This document shows positions 1 through 11,545 of a DNA stretch of 64,000 bases, piece by piece. The DNA comes from Molossus alvarezi. Taxonomy: Eukaryota; Chordata; Mammalia; Chiroptera; Molossidae. The stretch spans positions 130,044,001-130,108,000 of the forward strand of contig CM073886.1 of the NCBI GenBank assembly GCA_037176705.1, read 5' to 3'. The translations under genes and the position numbers were made by a program. Numbering within the stretch: position 1 is the first letter of the stretch; every line of letters begins with the position of its first letter. The notes under the pieces were generated by a model. That model saw only the letters and a program-made list of their open reading frames with translations, had not been told where the DNA came from and did no database searches.

Positions 1-960
1 GGCATTTCTGGAACATCACAAGCACCTGTGTCTGGCTGCTGCTCACATAAACGCAGTGACCTCGGCAGGGGCCTCCTCCACCTGGGGATTCGGACACCCC
101 TGCTCCTCCCAACATGGCTGCGCCCCCAGGGCTGCATCTCATGTCAGGAAGGAGCAAACGTCTGAAGAAGTCTTGCCCGTTTCTCCAGGAGCCCAGCTGT
201 GGGAAACTTAGCTGCATTTCCACATGTATATGAAGGACGAGCTGGGGAAGGCAGCGCCCGGCGGGCCAGGCCCTCCTGGCAGGAATGTGACAGCAGTGGC
301 CAGCGTGGCTAGCACAGACGCCCACGGAAATGTATAATCTACTCTTGGATTCTGATTTAAAGCCTAAATAATAGTCTTTCAGTGCTCATTTTTCATTTTG
401 CTTTCCTTCCATACGCCTGGCTCTGTGCTAGGCATCGAGGGTACGAGGAGGAACAACAGAGGAGGCTTACAATACTTTAGGGGAAACACTCTTAGGAGTG
501 CCGGTGTGATCCTCCTGCAGCAGATGTGAGCATGTGTGGGACCCCACAAAAGGGCCTCTGTGTCAACCTAGAACAAGTTGAAAAGTGTATTAATTCAGGT
601 TCAGTCAGAAAAGCAGAACCCATACTAAGGAAGAGGGAGTCATGGCCATAATGTAGGCAAAAATGACAAAGGTCTGAGAGAAGTTGCTGGTAAATTTGAC
701 TGAAGGATGGACTGCAGATCAAGAAGACACAAAGGATTTCTGTCTGTCCAGACAGGGTGTCTGGAGTGGCAGCTGAGCGTACGTGTTGCCATTTGCCCAG
801 ACTAGGCCGGAAGAGGAGAAACAGACCGGAAGGTGTACAGAGAAGCAGTTCGAACATGAACTTGTTTCCACAGGGTCGTCTGTACAGAGAAGCACAGCAC
901 ACACAGGTAGACCCCCAGTTATGAAACGAGGGGAGCAGTAGGGGCTGATGCTACAGATAA
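1..960. other. Unassigned unique DNA with an L2-like scrap
   Basis: No gene is recognised. Around 400-470 the string 'gctctgtgctaggcatcgag' resembles the inverted 3' part of an L2 or MIR element. Near 598 and again near 965 there is a similar 'ttcagtcag...cagaacc' phrase, possibly the edges of related old LTR-like repeats. Open frames here lack codon structure or recognisable domains. Confidence 0.4.
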
Positions 961-961
961 C

Positions 962-1552
962 AGTCATCACTACATGTTTCAGTCAGGGCCCCACAGAGAG
1001 ACAGAACCAACAGTGAGTGGAGAGTGTGTGTGAGTGTGTGCATGTACATGAGGGTGAGTGTGTGCATGTATGTGAGTGTGCGTGTGAGTGTATGTGAGTG
1101 TGTGAACATGTGAGTGTGTGCACGTGTGTGAGTGTGTGCATGTGCGAATGTGTGTGAGAAAACGTGTGTGCATGTGTGAGTGTGTGCGTGTGTGTATGAG
1201 TGTGTGTGCATGAGTGTATGTGTGTGTGCATGTGTGTGATTCCTTTTGAGGAACTGGCTCCCATGATTATGGGTGCTGACAAATCTAACATCTCTGGGGC
1301 AGTCTGGCAAGAGTTGATGTTGTCTTGAAACCAAATTCCTACTTTTCCAGAAAACCTCAGTTTCTCCTCTGTAGGTCTTTCAACTGAATGGATGAGGCCA
1401 ACTTACATTTTCGAGAATAATCTGTTAGTTAAACGCTGGCTGATTATGGATGCTAATCATATCTATAAAACACCTTCACAGCAAGATTTTGATGGACTTG
1501 ACAAAAAACTGAGCACCACAGCCTAGCCACCTGATTAACACTCACCATCACC
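962..1552 (-). mobile_element. Ancient LTR-like interspersed repeat, split by a TG microsatellite
   Basis: Phrases such as 'gaggaactggctcccatgat', 'caactgaatggatgaggcc' and 'aaaacaccttcacagcaag' match a widespread old mammalian repeat that usually starts 'agtcaggg..ccagagagacagaacc' and carries a short AT or TG repeat before the 'aattggctc' part. I infer an ERVL-MaLR-like LTR on the minus strand; the subfamily is not certain. It is far too decayed to encode anything. Confidence 0.45.
1018..1240. repeat. Interrupted (TG)n microsatellite
   Basis: About 220 bases of TG dinucleotides broken by GA, CA and AC steps ('gtgtgtgagtgtgtgcatg' motifs), giving a loose 8-12 base higher periodicity. It lies inside the old LTR-like repeat. 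Histidine/threonine-rich open frames on the minus strand are only this repeat translated. Confidence 0.95.
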
Positions 1553-2260
1553 CTAGTAAGGGACAGATGACACCACCAGGAGAGAAGAGAGGTGAATACC
1601 AAGGCGTTTCTGTTTTCTGAAGCCACGCCCAGCGCCCTGCCCTCCTGTCCGGCGCCTTGGGGTCTCCGCGCCCGGGCAGGGGCGGGCCTGGCCGTGTGGA
1701 GCACGGCTGAGATGGCTCCCAGTCTGCGTGGGTGACGAGAGCCACGGGGCCGAGAGAAGACAGGGGAGCAAATGGTGAAACAAAGGAGCAGTTTTACAGT
1801 CGGGGAAGGCGAGGAAGATGAGATGCTATCCCGAGAAGCCGGGAAGATCTGTAGGACGAGGGAGGCTTCAGGCCAGCGAGGCCCTGCTGGGGCAGTCGGA
1901 GAGGAGGGTGGCCATCAGGGACATCTACTGGGAAGGACATCTGGTCTCCGAGGGCCTGAGGAACGGAGGGCAGCAGCGCGGAGTCGGGGGAGGAAACGGG
2001 GGAGGGTGGGTGTGAGGGTCCTGCTTCAGAATCAGTCCCATCATTGCAGTGGTATGGGAAAGCCATGCAGGTTACACTGCTTCTAAGAAGACTGTGTGTC
2101 AAGATGAATGGTCTACACAGACAATCCTAAAAGTCTGCTCGCTATCGTTTTATGTAGAATCTTCTCTGATTAACAGGCCTGCTTCCTTTGTGGATAAGTG
2201 CTAATGGAGAATTTATATGTGTGTATCTCCATGATATTAGTCTTTCCAGACCTTTAAATC
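1553..2260. other. GC-rich unique stretch with a small CpG cluster
   Basis: Positions 1620-1760 hold about 14 CpGs in 140 bases, including 'tccgcgcccgggc' and 'ggggcgggcc'. It is too short for a standard CpG island and no gene is visible. Overlapping frames on both strands look like GC-driven open frames. After 2090 the DNA becomes AT-rich. Confidence 0.45.
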
Positions 2261-3884
2261 ATCACCAAATATATAATACTTAAATCCATTTAGAATATTA
2301 TGGAATGAATTTCCATTTGTTAAACAGCACCCTCGTGACCTGAAAGAAAATCAATATAACCTGTAGAAGTACTTAACTTACAACCAAGAAATAGCTAGAA
2401 GGATTTGCTAGCACACATTATCAACAAAATATTCATTAGGAGAAATATGAAAGGAAAACTACTTAACTGTCCAAAACCTGACAATCAGTGAAAATTAACC
2501 TGTATGTCAACTTGCTTGTCTTATTGTTAATAATGCAATAGATATTGGTTGCTCTTAGAAATGACGCATATTCCTTGATTGATCACTTTTGCTACTTATA
2601 CTTTATCTTTTTGCTTTCTTTCTTTCTACCTCTCATCTCTCTCTCTGTCACCATCATTTAATAATTTATTATTCTCAACATATGAAATTCACATTATCCA
2701 AGTCACTATCAGTGAAATCGAAGAGAATTCTGGGATTGAACTTACAGAGCTGTGGAAGGAGGCGACGTGGAAAAGGGCACCGTTAATTTCACACTCGGGA
2801 AACATGGTCCGTCCATTCTGATGCTCTGTCTCTGGAGGTGACTCATAGCTGACTTGTGGAAAGCTAGATAGGATATTCATGATGATATAAAAATAAAGAC
2901 TCTGCCCTTAAATCCGTCTTCCTTCTGTTGGCAGCCATCACCCCATCCATAGCCGTTCACTCGTTATTTCGTAGGATGAAGTGTTGCCTCTGTTTGTCTT
3001 TTCAAGGAAAACCGCCACTCTTGTTTCCCAGCTGAGTATTTGGAGCCTATATGAAATGTCTCTTCACTTGTCTTTTTCCCCAGGAAGGAGAACACTGCAT
3101 CCCCTTTCATATTGGGGTTCAGTGGTGCTCCCGCTATCATTGCCTTCTCCACAATTCCGAGTCCCGATACAATGAGCTTATCCTTTTAAGGATGGCTCTC
3201 CATCCACTGGTCAGTTTCCACTTTTCCTTCTGGTGTGTCCAGTTATTCCAGGTGCAGACACATGATGAGAGGAGAAAGTCCAGGCTTTTCCTCGTACTGT
3301 CCTCAGGATGCCTCAGAGAAGGCGGATCTTCTCCCTCAAGCAGCCTGGGCCATTCGGAGCAGCCGGACTCTGTCATTTCCTAGGTGGTGACGATGGCGTG
3401 ACCTCTCTCAAGTGAGAGCGAAGTGTGGAGTCCAGTCCCCTAAAGATGCACCCTGACTTTTGCCCACCTCGATTCTGTATTCTGCTGTCCGGGTAGTCCC
3501 AGAGCCTTCTCGGGATGCTACGAGAGGAAGTACGCTGAGTGGGGGTCTGTGGTAAGGACGCTGCAGAATGAAAGACCTTCCTCTGCTTCCCCAGTCCATG
3601 GGCAAGACGGCTCTGCAAGGGTGTACCCACAAAGCCTTTCTAGTCCTATCATTTTATAGCTTGGACTACGCCTGGCATTCAGGAGAAAGAAAAGCAATGT
3701 TGAAGAAGAATCTTCGACGTACTTATAAAACCTTTGTCCTTAGTCTTTTACCGTAATGTACCCAGAGAGTAGACAGTATTTTATCAGTGTGGACGGCAGG
3801 GCCAGTGGCCAGCTGTGAACCCGAGGCTGGCCTCTGTGCACCCCGGGGTGTGCCGACCGAACTCTTCTGTGACCCCATCCGCTC
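2261..3884. other. Unassigned DNA; possibly an old LTR-like block at 2950-3640
   Basis: The first 650 bases are AT-rich with nothing recognised. From 2950 to 3640 the composition is more even and several short frames occur on both strands, none with a recognisable domain. The block could be a decayed retroviral LTR or plain unique sequence; I cannot choose between these. Confidence 0.35.
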
Positions 3885-4010
3885 CTGTGAAGAGGGGGAA
3901 TAGCAGATGTGTCTGGGGATGTTGCGAGGCTAAAATGAAACGGAACATGGAACGTACTTAAACTTTGCCCGCAGTGTGGTTAGTGCTCAGTGTGTGACCC
4001 TTCCTAGTTC
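3885..4010 (+). mobile_element. Probable MIR SINE 3' fragment
   Basis: The order 'gaagagggggaatagcag', 'gttgcgaggctaaaatgaa' and a later 'agtgctcagtgtg' follows the MIR pattern of a purine-rich 'aaaatgggg' segment, then 'ttgtgaggattaaatga', then the 3' 'agtgcctggca' part. Divergence is high, as expected for MIR. Confidence 0.35.
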
Positions 4011-4145
4011 GATAGACTAATACAAAGTAATTCTATATAATAAATACTTTTATGATATATTCATAAAAATTTAATGTCCTGTTGTCTTTCTTATGTGTTG
4101 TACAGACAAAAGTGTGCGCATATTTGAAATTCCAAGAGTATTCCG

Positions 4146-4345
4146 GGGTATTGTTTGTTTGTTTGTTTGACATATTCTTTTATTTCTGTCTTCACTGTTG
4201 GGAGTATTATGGATGCTCTTCCCACCCCTGACTGTGTCTCCCATTGCCCCTCCACTCGGCTCCCACCCCACCGGGCCTTTACCACACTGCTGTCTGTGAC
4301 CAAGGGCGATGCATATATGCATTTAAGTTCTTTGGTTAAGAATAA
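4146..4345 (-). mobile_element. L1 3' UTR fragment
   Basis: A T-rich start ('gtttgtttgtttgtttgac'), a C-rich tract near 4226-4260 and 'gatgcatatatgcatttaag' near 4308 match the inverted 3' UTR of bat L1 copies also seen at 34.4 and 63.7 kb. It is 5'-truncated and non-coding. Confidence 0.6.
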
Positions 4346-7004
4346 AATGAAATAAAGAAATTTATATAGCCCACCTGAAAATAAAATAAAAATTATTTGG
4401 TGACAGTTATAAACTATGAGTACCCAGAATAAATTCTTTATAAATTCACATAGATTTTTCTAAAATAATTATGGTTATACTTCTTATAGTATATAACAAA
4501 TAAGGGATCAAAGTGTTTATAACATAACTCCAAAAGTAATGACTTTCACTTAACCAACAATGCAAATGCATGGAAGTGACCCTTCGCCAGAGAGAGGGAC
4601 TAGGATTTTAAGCAATTGGCATTGAAAACAGAGCCATTACTGAGTTAGTATCAGCCTTAAGACAGTCTTTATTAGGTACAAAATAGTGCCACAGGGTTTA
4701 AAACATTTTATTAATGAGCAGGTTAGGCATTCATTTCTGTTTTGTTCCCTGAGAGCATTAAGTCAAAGGGCAACTTTTGCCTTAAGAAATTTGACACATT
4801 TTTAGTGGGCCATTTGGAGTTTATGTATTTTTCTTAAGAAACCGAAAAAAGATGAAACACACATACACACACACTCACTCAAAATATTAGCCTCTTTCTT
4901 TCTCTAAACTGTAAGGACAGGTAGCAAAGACAAAACAAGAAGCTGGTTAACTTGACCTGATTTGTGACAACCTCCTGACATGAAGTTACTTTTACTAAAT
5001 CTTGAATCGTATATGTCATGTCCGATACACACACGTGAAAACAGCTTGTGGCTGCAGAACGGTGATGACGAATAAGCACCTGCACTTTTCACTGCAGCCG
5101 TGGAAGGGGATCCACAGAACAACGCTGTTCGGCGTCTGTACCTTTGACCACTCAGGAGCAGCTGTTTGTCCAGGTACACAGGACTTCCTCAGGGAAAACG
5201 ACAGTGCATGTGTGCTCCTGCTAGCCCGAGAGTTCATCTTCACTATCTTACCTTCAAAGAAGGTTTTGAGGGGAAATCAATTCGCAGCAGAATGTTAGAA
5301 AAGCATAAGAAGGTGCAGGAAAGGGGTACGAATATCAGTGTGTGGCGAAAGGGTAAAAGCAAACTTTGTAACACGGTTTTGCAGCAGGAGACATTCTGCA
5401 TCACTTTGAGCAGCTTTCAGATATTGGCACGCGATTTGTTAAGACACCACCATACAATAGATTCATACATCTCAGCTTCAATTAGCAGACTCATTTATTA
5501 CCCGCGGAGATGTGAGACCGCAAGGTAGGTTCAAGTGTCACTGAGGGTGTCTTCATCACTTCGGTATCATTGCCTTAAAAGGCGCTGACCAGGAGAAGCA
5601 GATGACCTCATTTCAGAATTATTACAGCACCGAGAACTCAGTTCCAACATTATAATTCATTTTCTCACGGAGTATTTCAAATTTATTATCGCTTTCCTGA
5701 CACGTAATGGCTAATCGTTCAGGATGGCCACTTTAACATAATATGAATACGCATTTCTCCATAGGTGATACAGCAGTTCCTACATTAACATTATTGACTA
5801 AGGTGCATTTAACTTCCTCACTAATACTTAATGGAAGGTTAATGTAGAAGTCAGGAGACTAAATGGCTTTTACTTAAAACAAGCATATTGATTAAAATAA
5901 CTTAGTGAGATTTTTAGGGCTGATGACATAAAAACAGTCACACGTTTTAATATTTTATTTAATATGAAGAGCGAATTGTGGGGCAGAACAGATCCCGATT
6001 AGTGGGAGTCCTTGCACTAATTACTCGTGGCACGAATTCTCGCTGGTAGTTAACAAATGGATATTGTGTCGTGAAAGGCAACAAATCACCCTGGTTAATT
6101 CCATGTTCAGGATGTTCCCCTGTTTAAGAATTCCCATTGTTCCTTGCAGATGTCCTTCAGGTATGCCTTCCTTGTATCTTACACCTGGCACCCTTGAAAG
6201 ACAAGACGACCTTCCAGCAACAGAGCCACTATTCAAGGTCACTGAAATGTAGCTTTATTTCCTTTTTTTGTATCCCATTATTATTTAAATTTGTGTTAAA
6301 CCTAATACATCAAATGCCTGCGGTGAATTACCCCATGTTACTTACCATCTCCTTTCTTTGCTCAAAACCTAATATTCACCCAAAGTAGTAGATGAAGGAG
6401 CGGCCTTGTGACGCAGGGCGCACGAGGCGGTAACTGTTCGCTTCTTGGATGCGTTTCCGCCCAGACATGTTCAGCCCTCTCGTGTCTTCGCCCTCCTGTT
6501 TGGGTGGCACGAAACGGCAGCTGCCTGGTCTTGCTCAGTTGCTCTTGAGCTTTCTTCCTATTAGAGGGAGTTGATCTCAAGAAGGTGACCGCGGCCCACA
6601 GAAATGGGAGCCAGTGACACCGCCGAGTGAGGAACATTCGCGAGCCCGAGCAGGGCTATTGACCGAAGCTCAGCACTAACAAAGGTTCAGCAGCATCTAA
6701 GTAGAAAGTCTGTTGCATGAAGAAATGAATACATTAATTAAAATAATTCTAGTAGTAACAGGCATAGTTTCCTGAGCTCTTCCTTGGTGCCAGGTAGGGC
6801 GCAAGCCCGGGCATATGAATTATTTTGCTGTCTTCTCTCAACGACATGAAAATGCAGATGTTCTGATCATACCAGGTTTGCCGTGTAGTCAAGAACTGAA
6901 GCAGAGTGGTAACTCAGGCAATAAATATTTAAATGCTAAATAAATGTATACTGTGAATGCAATCTGCAGTCATAAAAATGCCCACACTGCCTGGAGCCAG
7001 GCTC
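4346..7004. other. Mostly unique AT-rich DNA, no SINE
   Basis: No gene is recognised. From about 4980 to 5960 the sequence has no familiar repeat, keeps several isolated CpGs in AT-rich context, and contains many TAAT-type words. It could hold conserved non-coding DNA, but that is inference. At 6400-6640 a GC-richer patch has about ten CpGs. Near 6780-6860 a weak inverted MIR-like phrase occurs. Confidence 0.4.
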
Positions 7005-7215
7005 CAATCTGAGTGCTCTGAGCCCCATAAATCACCCACAACTCAATGCAACCTCATGAATAGGTACTTCTTACCGTCTCTAATTTACAGATGGGAAACT
7101 AAGACACAGAAACGTTAAGGTATGAGGCTTAGAGTTGTTCCATATGTATCTCCAGGGCCACGCAGCTGAGAGAGGCAGGGCTGGGAGCCAACCCGGCTGT
7201 GTGGTGAGGCAGGGT
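7005..7215 (-). mobile_element. MIR SINE, inverted
   Basis: 'aatttacagatgggaaact' followed by 'gacacagaaacgttaag' and 'ccacgcagctgagagaggcag' matches the inverted MIR core (consensus form: 'ttttacagatgaggaaact', 'aggtcacacagct'). Preceding text has 'cctcatgaataggtacttc', the usual flank in MIR. Confidence 0.7.
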
Positions 7216-7261
7216 GGGCCCTCAGCCACCACATCATACTGACTTTCAGATTCTGAAAACA

Positions 7262-7420
7262 AAGGCTTCGGTTCAAACCCCAGCACTGACATGCGCTGTT
7301 CTTCAAGTCTGGGAACCATCACCTGTAAAATAAATAATCCCAATCTCTATAGTTTCATGTTGTCGAGAGAAGACAGCAAAATAATTCATATGACCCGGCT
7401 AGCACGCTACCCGCCACCAA
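7262..7420 (+). mobile_element. MIR-like fragment in direct orientation
   Basis: 'ggttcaaaccccagcactg' followed by 'tgggaaccatcacctgtaaaat' resembles the MIR tRNA-derived B-box region and core 'cctcatctgtaaaatg'. It follows directly after an inverted MIR, so the two form a degenerate head-to-head pair. Confidence 0.5.
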
Positions 7421-7454
7421 GGAAGATCTCAGGACACGATTCCTGTTCCTACCA

Positions 7455-7620
7455 TAATTATTTTAATGAATATCTTCATTTATTCATTCAACAGACTTTC
7501 TATTTAGTCAATGCTAACTCTCTGCTTGTGCTAATCTTTGGTAAACAGGACTTCTTGGGTTCATAGTTCAATAAGGGGCAACATATGTAAACAATTAATT
7601 ATAATTAGAATAATTGCCAT
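7455..7620 (-). mobile_element. L2 3' end fragment, inverted
   Basis: 'tcatttattcattcaacag' then 'cttgtgctaatctttggtaa' and 'gtaaacaattaattata' follow the inverted L2 3' end, which begins with the 'ttcattcattcaacaaat' phrase. Confidence 0.55.
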
Positions 7621-8771
7621 CTATGATGCATCAAGGAAGGCTTCATTGACATGGTATGTGGCATATTTATGATTTATAATTCTGTACATTTTCTCAGGTT
7701 GAAGAATGGATAAACCAGCTGGAGACGTTATAGATTTATCAGCTTGCCTCTTCATTTGAGAAATCATGGAATGGAACTTGAAACATAGTCGTGTGCTGTC
7801 GCGTGGAGAGATCTGATGGATATGTTCTGCTGGAGATCCTGGTGATAGCAACGGACGCCCCTCTGCTTAAAACCTGAGAATCTCCGTGATACACAAACAA
7901 CATGCTCACGCTTCCTTCTCTGTTGGGATATACATTATGTTCCGCATTGCGGAGCATATTCCTATTTTCAGATGAGCATTGCTCTAGAAGAATTATATGT
8001 AAAATAGGACAATTGTAGACATAGCACTTTACCAGAATATTGTATAAGATGGAACTTGCAAGTTTTACACACACACAAATACAGCCTATGACCAAGGTAA
8101 TAGATATGAAAACGTTATTAAATCTCAATGAAAGCGTTTTAATGTATATTTTCCTCTCTTAGATGATGAGGGATAATTAGTGGTTTGATTCTTAATGTGC
8201 CCTAATGAGCAGGACCTGAATTCTGGGTTACACAGGGAGGATTATTCTAGGGAGCAGAGAACAGTCCACTGAAGAGGAGCTTTGTGGGATAAACCTTGGC
8301 TTTAAAGGAGTGTTTTTGAAAGAAATTACTTTTATTATTCAGAGTGACTTTCGGTACATTCATTGAGCATGCTAGATTGAAAAAACATTCAAACTTGTGA
8401 TTCCAAATTTATTCTCTTCCTTCCCCATTTGGTCTACCGTTGGTGTCATCATTGATTATCAGCAAAGAAGCTGCACTGAGTCCTTGAGATGCTTCTCCAT
8501 CTCCTACGCATTTCTTACGTTTCTCAACCCGGATTGAGTTCACTGAGCGTGGGAACCCTGGCCCCACGGGACATGCAACGCCTCCAACTAAGAGTAGCGG
8601 CTAAATGTCCTGAATAACGTAGCTCTTGAAACTCCTCCTGGCAAGATAAAAGCATATTTAGGTTGGAATATTTCCTATACATAATACAAAAGCCAGACTC
8701 TCCTTCTTCTCGTCTTCATCGCCCAGATTTAATCCAGTCCCTTCTCAGTCTTTCCCAACATTCATCCCCAG
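7621..8771. other. Unassigned AT-rich DNA
   Basis: No gene or familiar repeat is recognised. A 129-codon minus-strand frame at 7739-8128 lacks any domain or homology I know and is most likely chance. Confidence 0.4.
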
Positions 8772-9165
8772 AGGTTACGGGCTAAATGATGTTCCCCCAA
8801 ATGTCCTGTGTTGAAGTCCTAACCCTCAGTACCTGGGACCATGACTGCGTTTGGAAGTCGTCTTCACAGAGGGAATGAAGTTGAAATGAAGTCATTAGTG
8901 TGTGTGTCAGAGTCCAGTGTGACCGGTTTCCCAGGGGAGGAGGAAATCAGGACATAGACGGGTCTCTGCACAGAGCGAGGACAAGGTGAGGACACGGGGA
9001 AGGCAGCTGCCCCCCAGCCAAGGACAGAGGCTGCCAGGAGCCCTTCCCGTGAGGCTGTCAGAAGGAACCCACCCTGCCTGCACGTTGACCTTGGATTTCC
9101 AGCCTCGAAACTGTGGATAATACTCTCCCGTTGTTCCTTCTGAGGACAGCTTTCGCAAACATACT
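8772..9165 (+). mobile_element. MLT1-type (ERVL-MaLR) solo LTR
   Basis: 'gctaaatgatgttcccccaa', 'tgttgaagtcctaaccctc' and, near the 3' part, 'gttgaccttggatttccagc' with 'ctcgaaactgtggataata' follow the MLT1 LTR layout in order. No internal retroviral sequence is attached, so this is a solo relic. It is non-coding; its 83-codon minus frame is chance. Confidence 0.75.
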
Positions 9166-9317
9166 TACCAACTGCTCCTTTTGTGATTTCGTTTATGAAT
9201 ACACCTGTTCATGAGCCCTCTGAGGTCACCTACTAAGGCATGCGCAGTCAGGTAGAGCGTCGTTTTAAAAGAACCTCTAATAATAGCTTCTATATTCCAG
9301 AAACAACTAGAACGTCA

Positions 9318-9341
9318 ATCAATCAATCAATCAATCAATCA
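9318..9341. repeat. (TCAA)n microsatellite
   Basis: Six perfect tetranucleotide copies, then 'tctatctgtccatac' as a degenerate extension. Confidence 0.9.
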
Positions 9342-9429
9342 GCCTGTCTATCTGTCCATACACACATATACACTTTCATACACATATTTGTGAGTACATA
9401 TATACAATAATGCATGTATCTTCCTGATA

Positions 9430-9613
9430 GGGTTGCCAGATAAATGCTAAAATACAGGATACCTGGTTATATACGAATACAGAGCAAATACAATTTTAGT
9501 GTAAGTATGATCCAAATATTTATGGAACACTCTTATACTAAATTTTTTTGTGTGTGCATCCAAAATTCAAATTTAACTGAGGTTCTTGCATTTTTAATTA
9601 CTAAATCTGAAAA
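9430..9613. mobile_element. Ancient palindromic MITE-like element
   Basis: It opens with 'gggttgccagataaatgc' and contains 'tagtgtaagtatgatcc' near 9500 facing 'ggaacactcttatacta' about 10 bases later, an imperfect inverted repeat around the centre. This is the layout of an old, fully palindromic mammalian repeat with 'gggttgccag' ends. I do not name the family. Confidence 0.5.
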
Positions 9614-9960
9614 TCATATTTAGTGGTTAGGTGTTTTTGAATCGGTTGATTCTTTGTGACTTTATTTATTGATATTGATGACCTGTACCAAATAGAGGTA
9701 ATTTTTCCCCATCACCCTTCTGTAACCAATGAGTCTCTGACCCAGGCACAAAAGCATTGTCATTTATTATATCATGCTCAGGTGTAACCTCTACATGTAG
9801 AGAATCAGGAAATACCTAATTATCTTTGTGTAAATTTCTTAAACACCATTTTAAAAGGTAAATATTTAAACAAACTAAAACATTTAAGGAAATTAATCAT
9901 GAAGTTTCAAAGTGGAAAAACATTTCTCCTTTAGCTTTTCCCAACACAATAAAAAGTAGG
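9614..9960. other. Unassigned AT-rich DNA
   Basis: Nothing recognised; A-rich at the right end, where a Ves SINE inserted. Confidence 0.4.
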
Positions 9961-10218
9961 GCCCGGGCCAGTTGGGCTCAGCGGTCAGAGCGTCGGCCCT
10001 CGGACCAATGAGTCACGGGTTTGATTACTGTCAAGGGCACGCACCTCGGGGGTGGTTCAGTCCCTGGCCCTGGTTAGAGTTGTGAGGGAGGCAACCAGTC
10101 GATCGATGTTTCTCTCTCTTCACCTCTCTCTCTCTCTCTCTCTCTCTCCCCCCTTCACTCTATCTGAAGATAAATGAAAAAAAAAATTTTTTTTCCTCGG
10201 GTGAGGATTAAAAAAAAC
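9961..10218 (+). mobile_element. Ves SINE (long, 'gaggat' tail type)
   Basis: The tRNA-like head 'ttgggctcagcggtcagagc' carries an A-box-like core, and a decayed B box follows ('gggtttgatta'). Then come the 'gatcgatgtttctctctct' body, a (CT)n run and the 'cctcgggtgaggatt' tail followed by A bases. It is transcribed by RNA polymerase III in principle and mobilised by L1. Divergence from the youngest copies is clear, so it is not recent. Confidence 0.93.
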
Positions 10219-10379
10219 AACTATGAACATAATGTCTGAATGGAAAACTTAAATTCAAATGATACATGGGAATACATGAGAGAGTGATATTTGTATATTA
10301 GTGCAATCATAGATCTTAAAATATATCATCCTGGGATTTTTTAAAAAAAGGATTTAAAGGGGAAAAAAAGCAATTCTTT

Positions 10380-11545
10380 ATGGAAAGATTTCGCATTTTA
10401 TTTTATTAAAAGATTGAAAACTATAACAAAATATCACTTAGTATCCACTAGAATAGCAATAATTTGAAAAAGCCTGAAAATACTAAGTGTTGAAGTGAAA
10501 AAACCCTCTTCTTCCTCAATGTACATAATCCAAATCTTTCTTTGTTACATATCCACAATGCCAGTCTGTTTTGGACCCTCTGCTAGTGTTACAAATGGAA
10601 ATAAAACCAGCAATTTGATAAAAGAGGGAACACCGATGTCAGAGAGACGGACACCTGGAGTGGTTGCCATGTGTGGAACAGTAACTCGTACACACTCCTC
10701 ATTGGGCTTTATGATCCAGCAGCTTTGGAAAACTGCTTCTTTCTTTCTTTCTTTTTTTTTTTATCCTCACCCAAGGACATTTTTTTGTTTTTTGTTCAGA
10801 TAGAGTGGGAGGGGGGGAGAGAGAGAGAGAGAGAGAGAAACATCGACGTGAAAGGGACACATCGAGTGGCTGCCTCCCGCACGACCAACCAGGGCCAGGG
10901 ACAAACTGCAACCGAGGCACGTGCCCTTAGCGGGAACCGAACCCGGGTCTCTCTGGACCGCAGGCAGACGCTCTAACCGCTGAGCCAAACCGGCCAGGGC
11001 CTGTTTCCTATAAAGTAAAACATGCAAGTACCTTGTAACACAGCCACGTCCCTCACATGTAATTAAGAAAACGTAAACCCTAGTGGGACACCATCAACGC
11101 CCATCGCCCCTTATGAATAATAGCCCAGTACTAGGAAACATTCAAATGACCAGGAAAAGTGATAGACAGATTGTGGTATGTTTATAAAATAGAATACTAC
11201 TCACAAAAATAAAAAATAAAATAAACTTACATGCTCAGTACTATGGGTGAATCTAAAAATGGGCTGGATGAAAAAATTTAGACACAAAACAGTGCGATTT
11301 GTTCATTTCCATTCACAGAAAATTCTAGAATAGGTGAAGTTGACCTTCGGGGAGAGATAGGGCAGGGTCCGGAGGCAGGGGGAGGAGAAGTTGGCATTGC
11401 CTGGCACCGTGGGTCGGGAGGGGCGGAGTCTGGGTCATCGGAGTGACAGCCACACGGGTGTGCGCTCGTCTTATCATTTACCAAGCTCTGCACTTAAAAA
11501 TCTGTGTATTTCACAGCATGTAAATTATACCTCAGTACAAAAGGA
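10380..11545 (+). mobile_element. Old L1M-type LINE fragment, interrupted by a SINE
   Basis: The left part ends with 'cagctttggaaaactgctt' (end of ORF2). The right part resumes with 'ttcctataaagtaaaacatg', then 'gtggtatgtttataaaatag', 'gggtgaatctaaaaatggg' and the 3' end 'catgtaaattatacctcag'. This is the ordered 3' third of an ancient L1. Frameshifts and stops remove any coding capacity. The Ves element at 10741-11000 splits it. Confidence 0.75.
10741..11000 (-). mobile_element. Ves SINE (young long type)
   Basis: Read on the minus strand it begins 'gccctggccggtttggctca', has an almost unmutated head with 'cccgggttcggttcccgc', an internal CT run and the 'gaggat' tail at the left, ending in T-rich DNA on the plus strand. 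It interrupts an L1M copy. The 86-102-codon open frames here are SINE translations. Confidence 0.95.

Noticed and set aside
4155..4355. Short plus-strand frame and longer minus-strand frames
   Set aside because: They lie in an inverted L1 3' UTR, which is non-coding.
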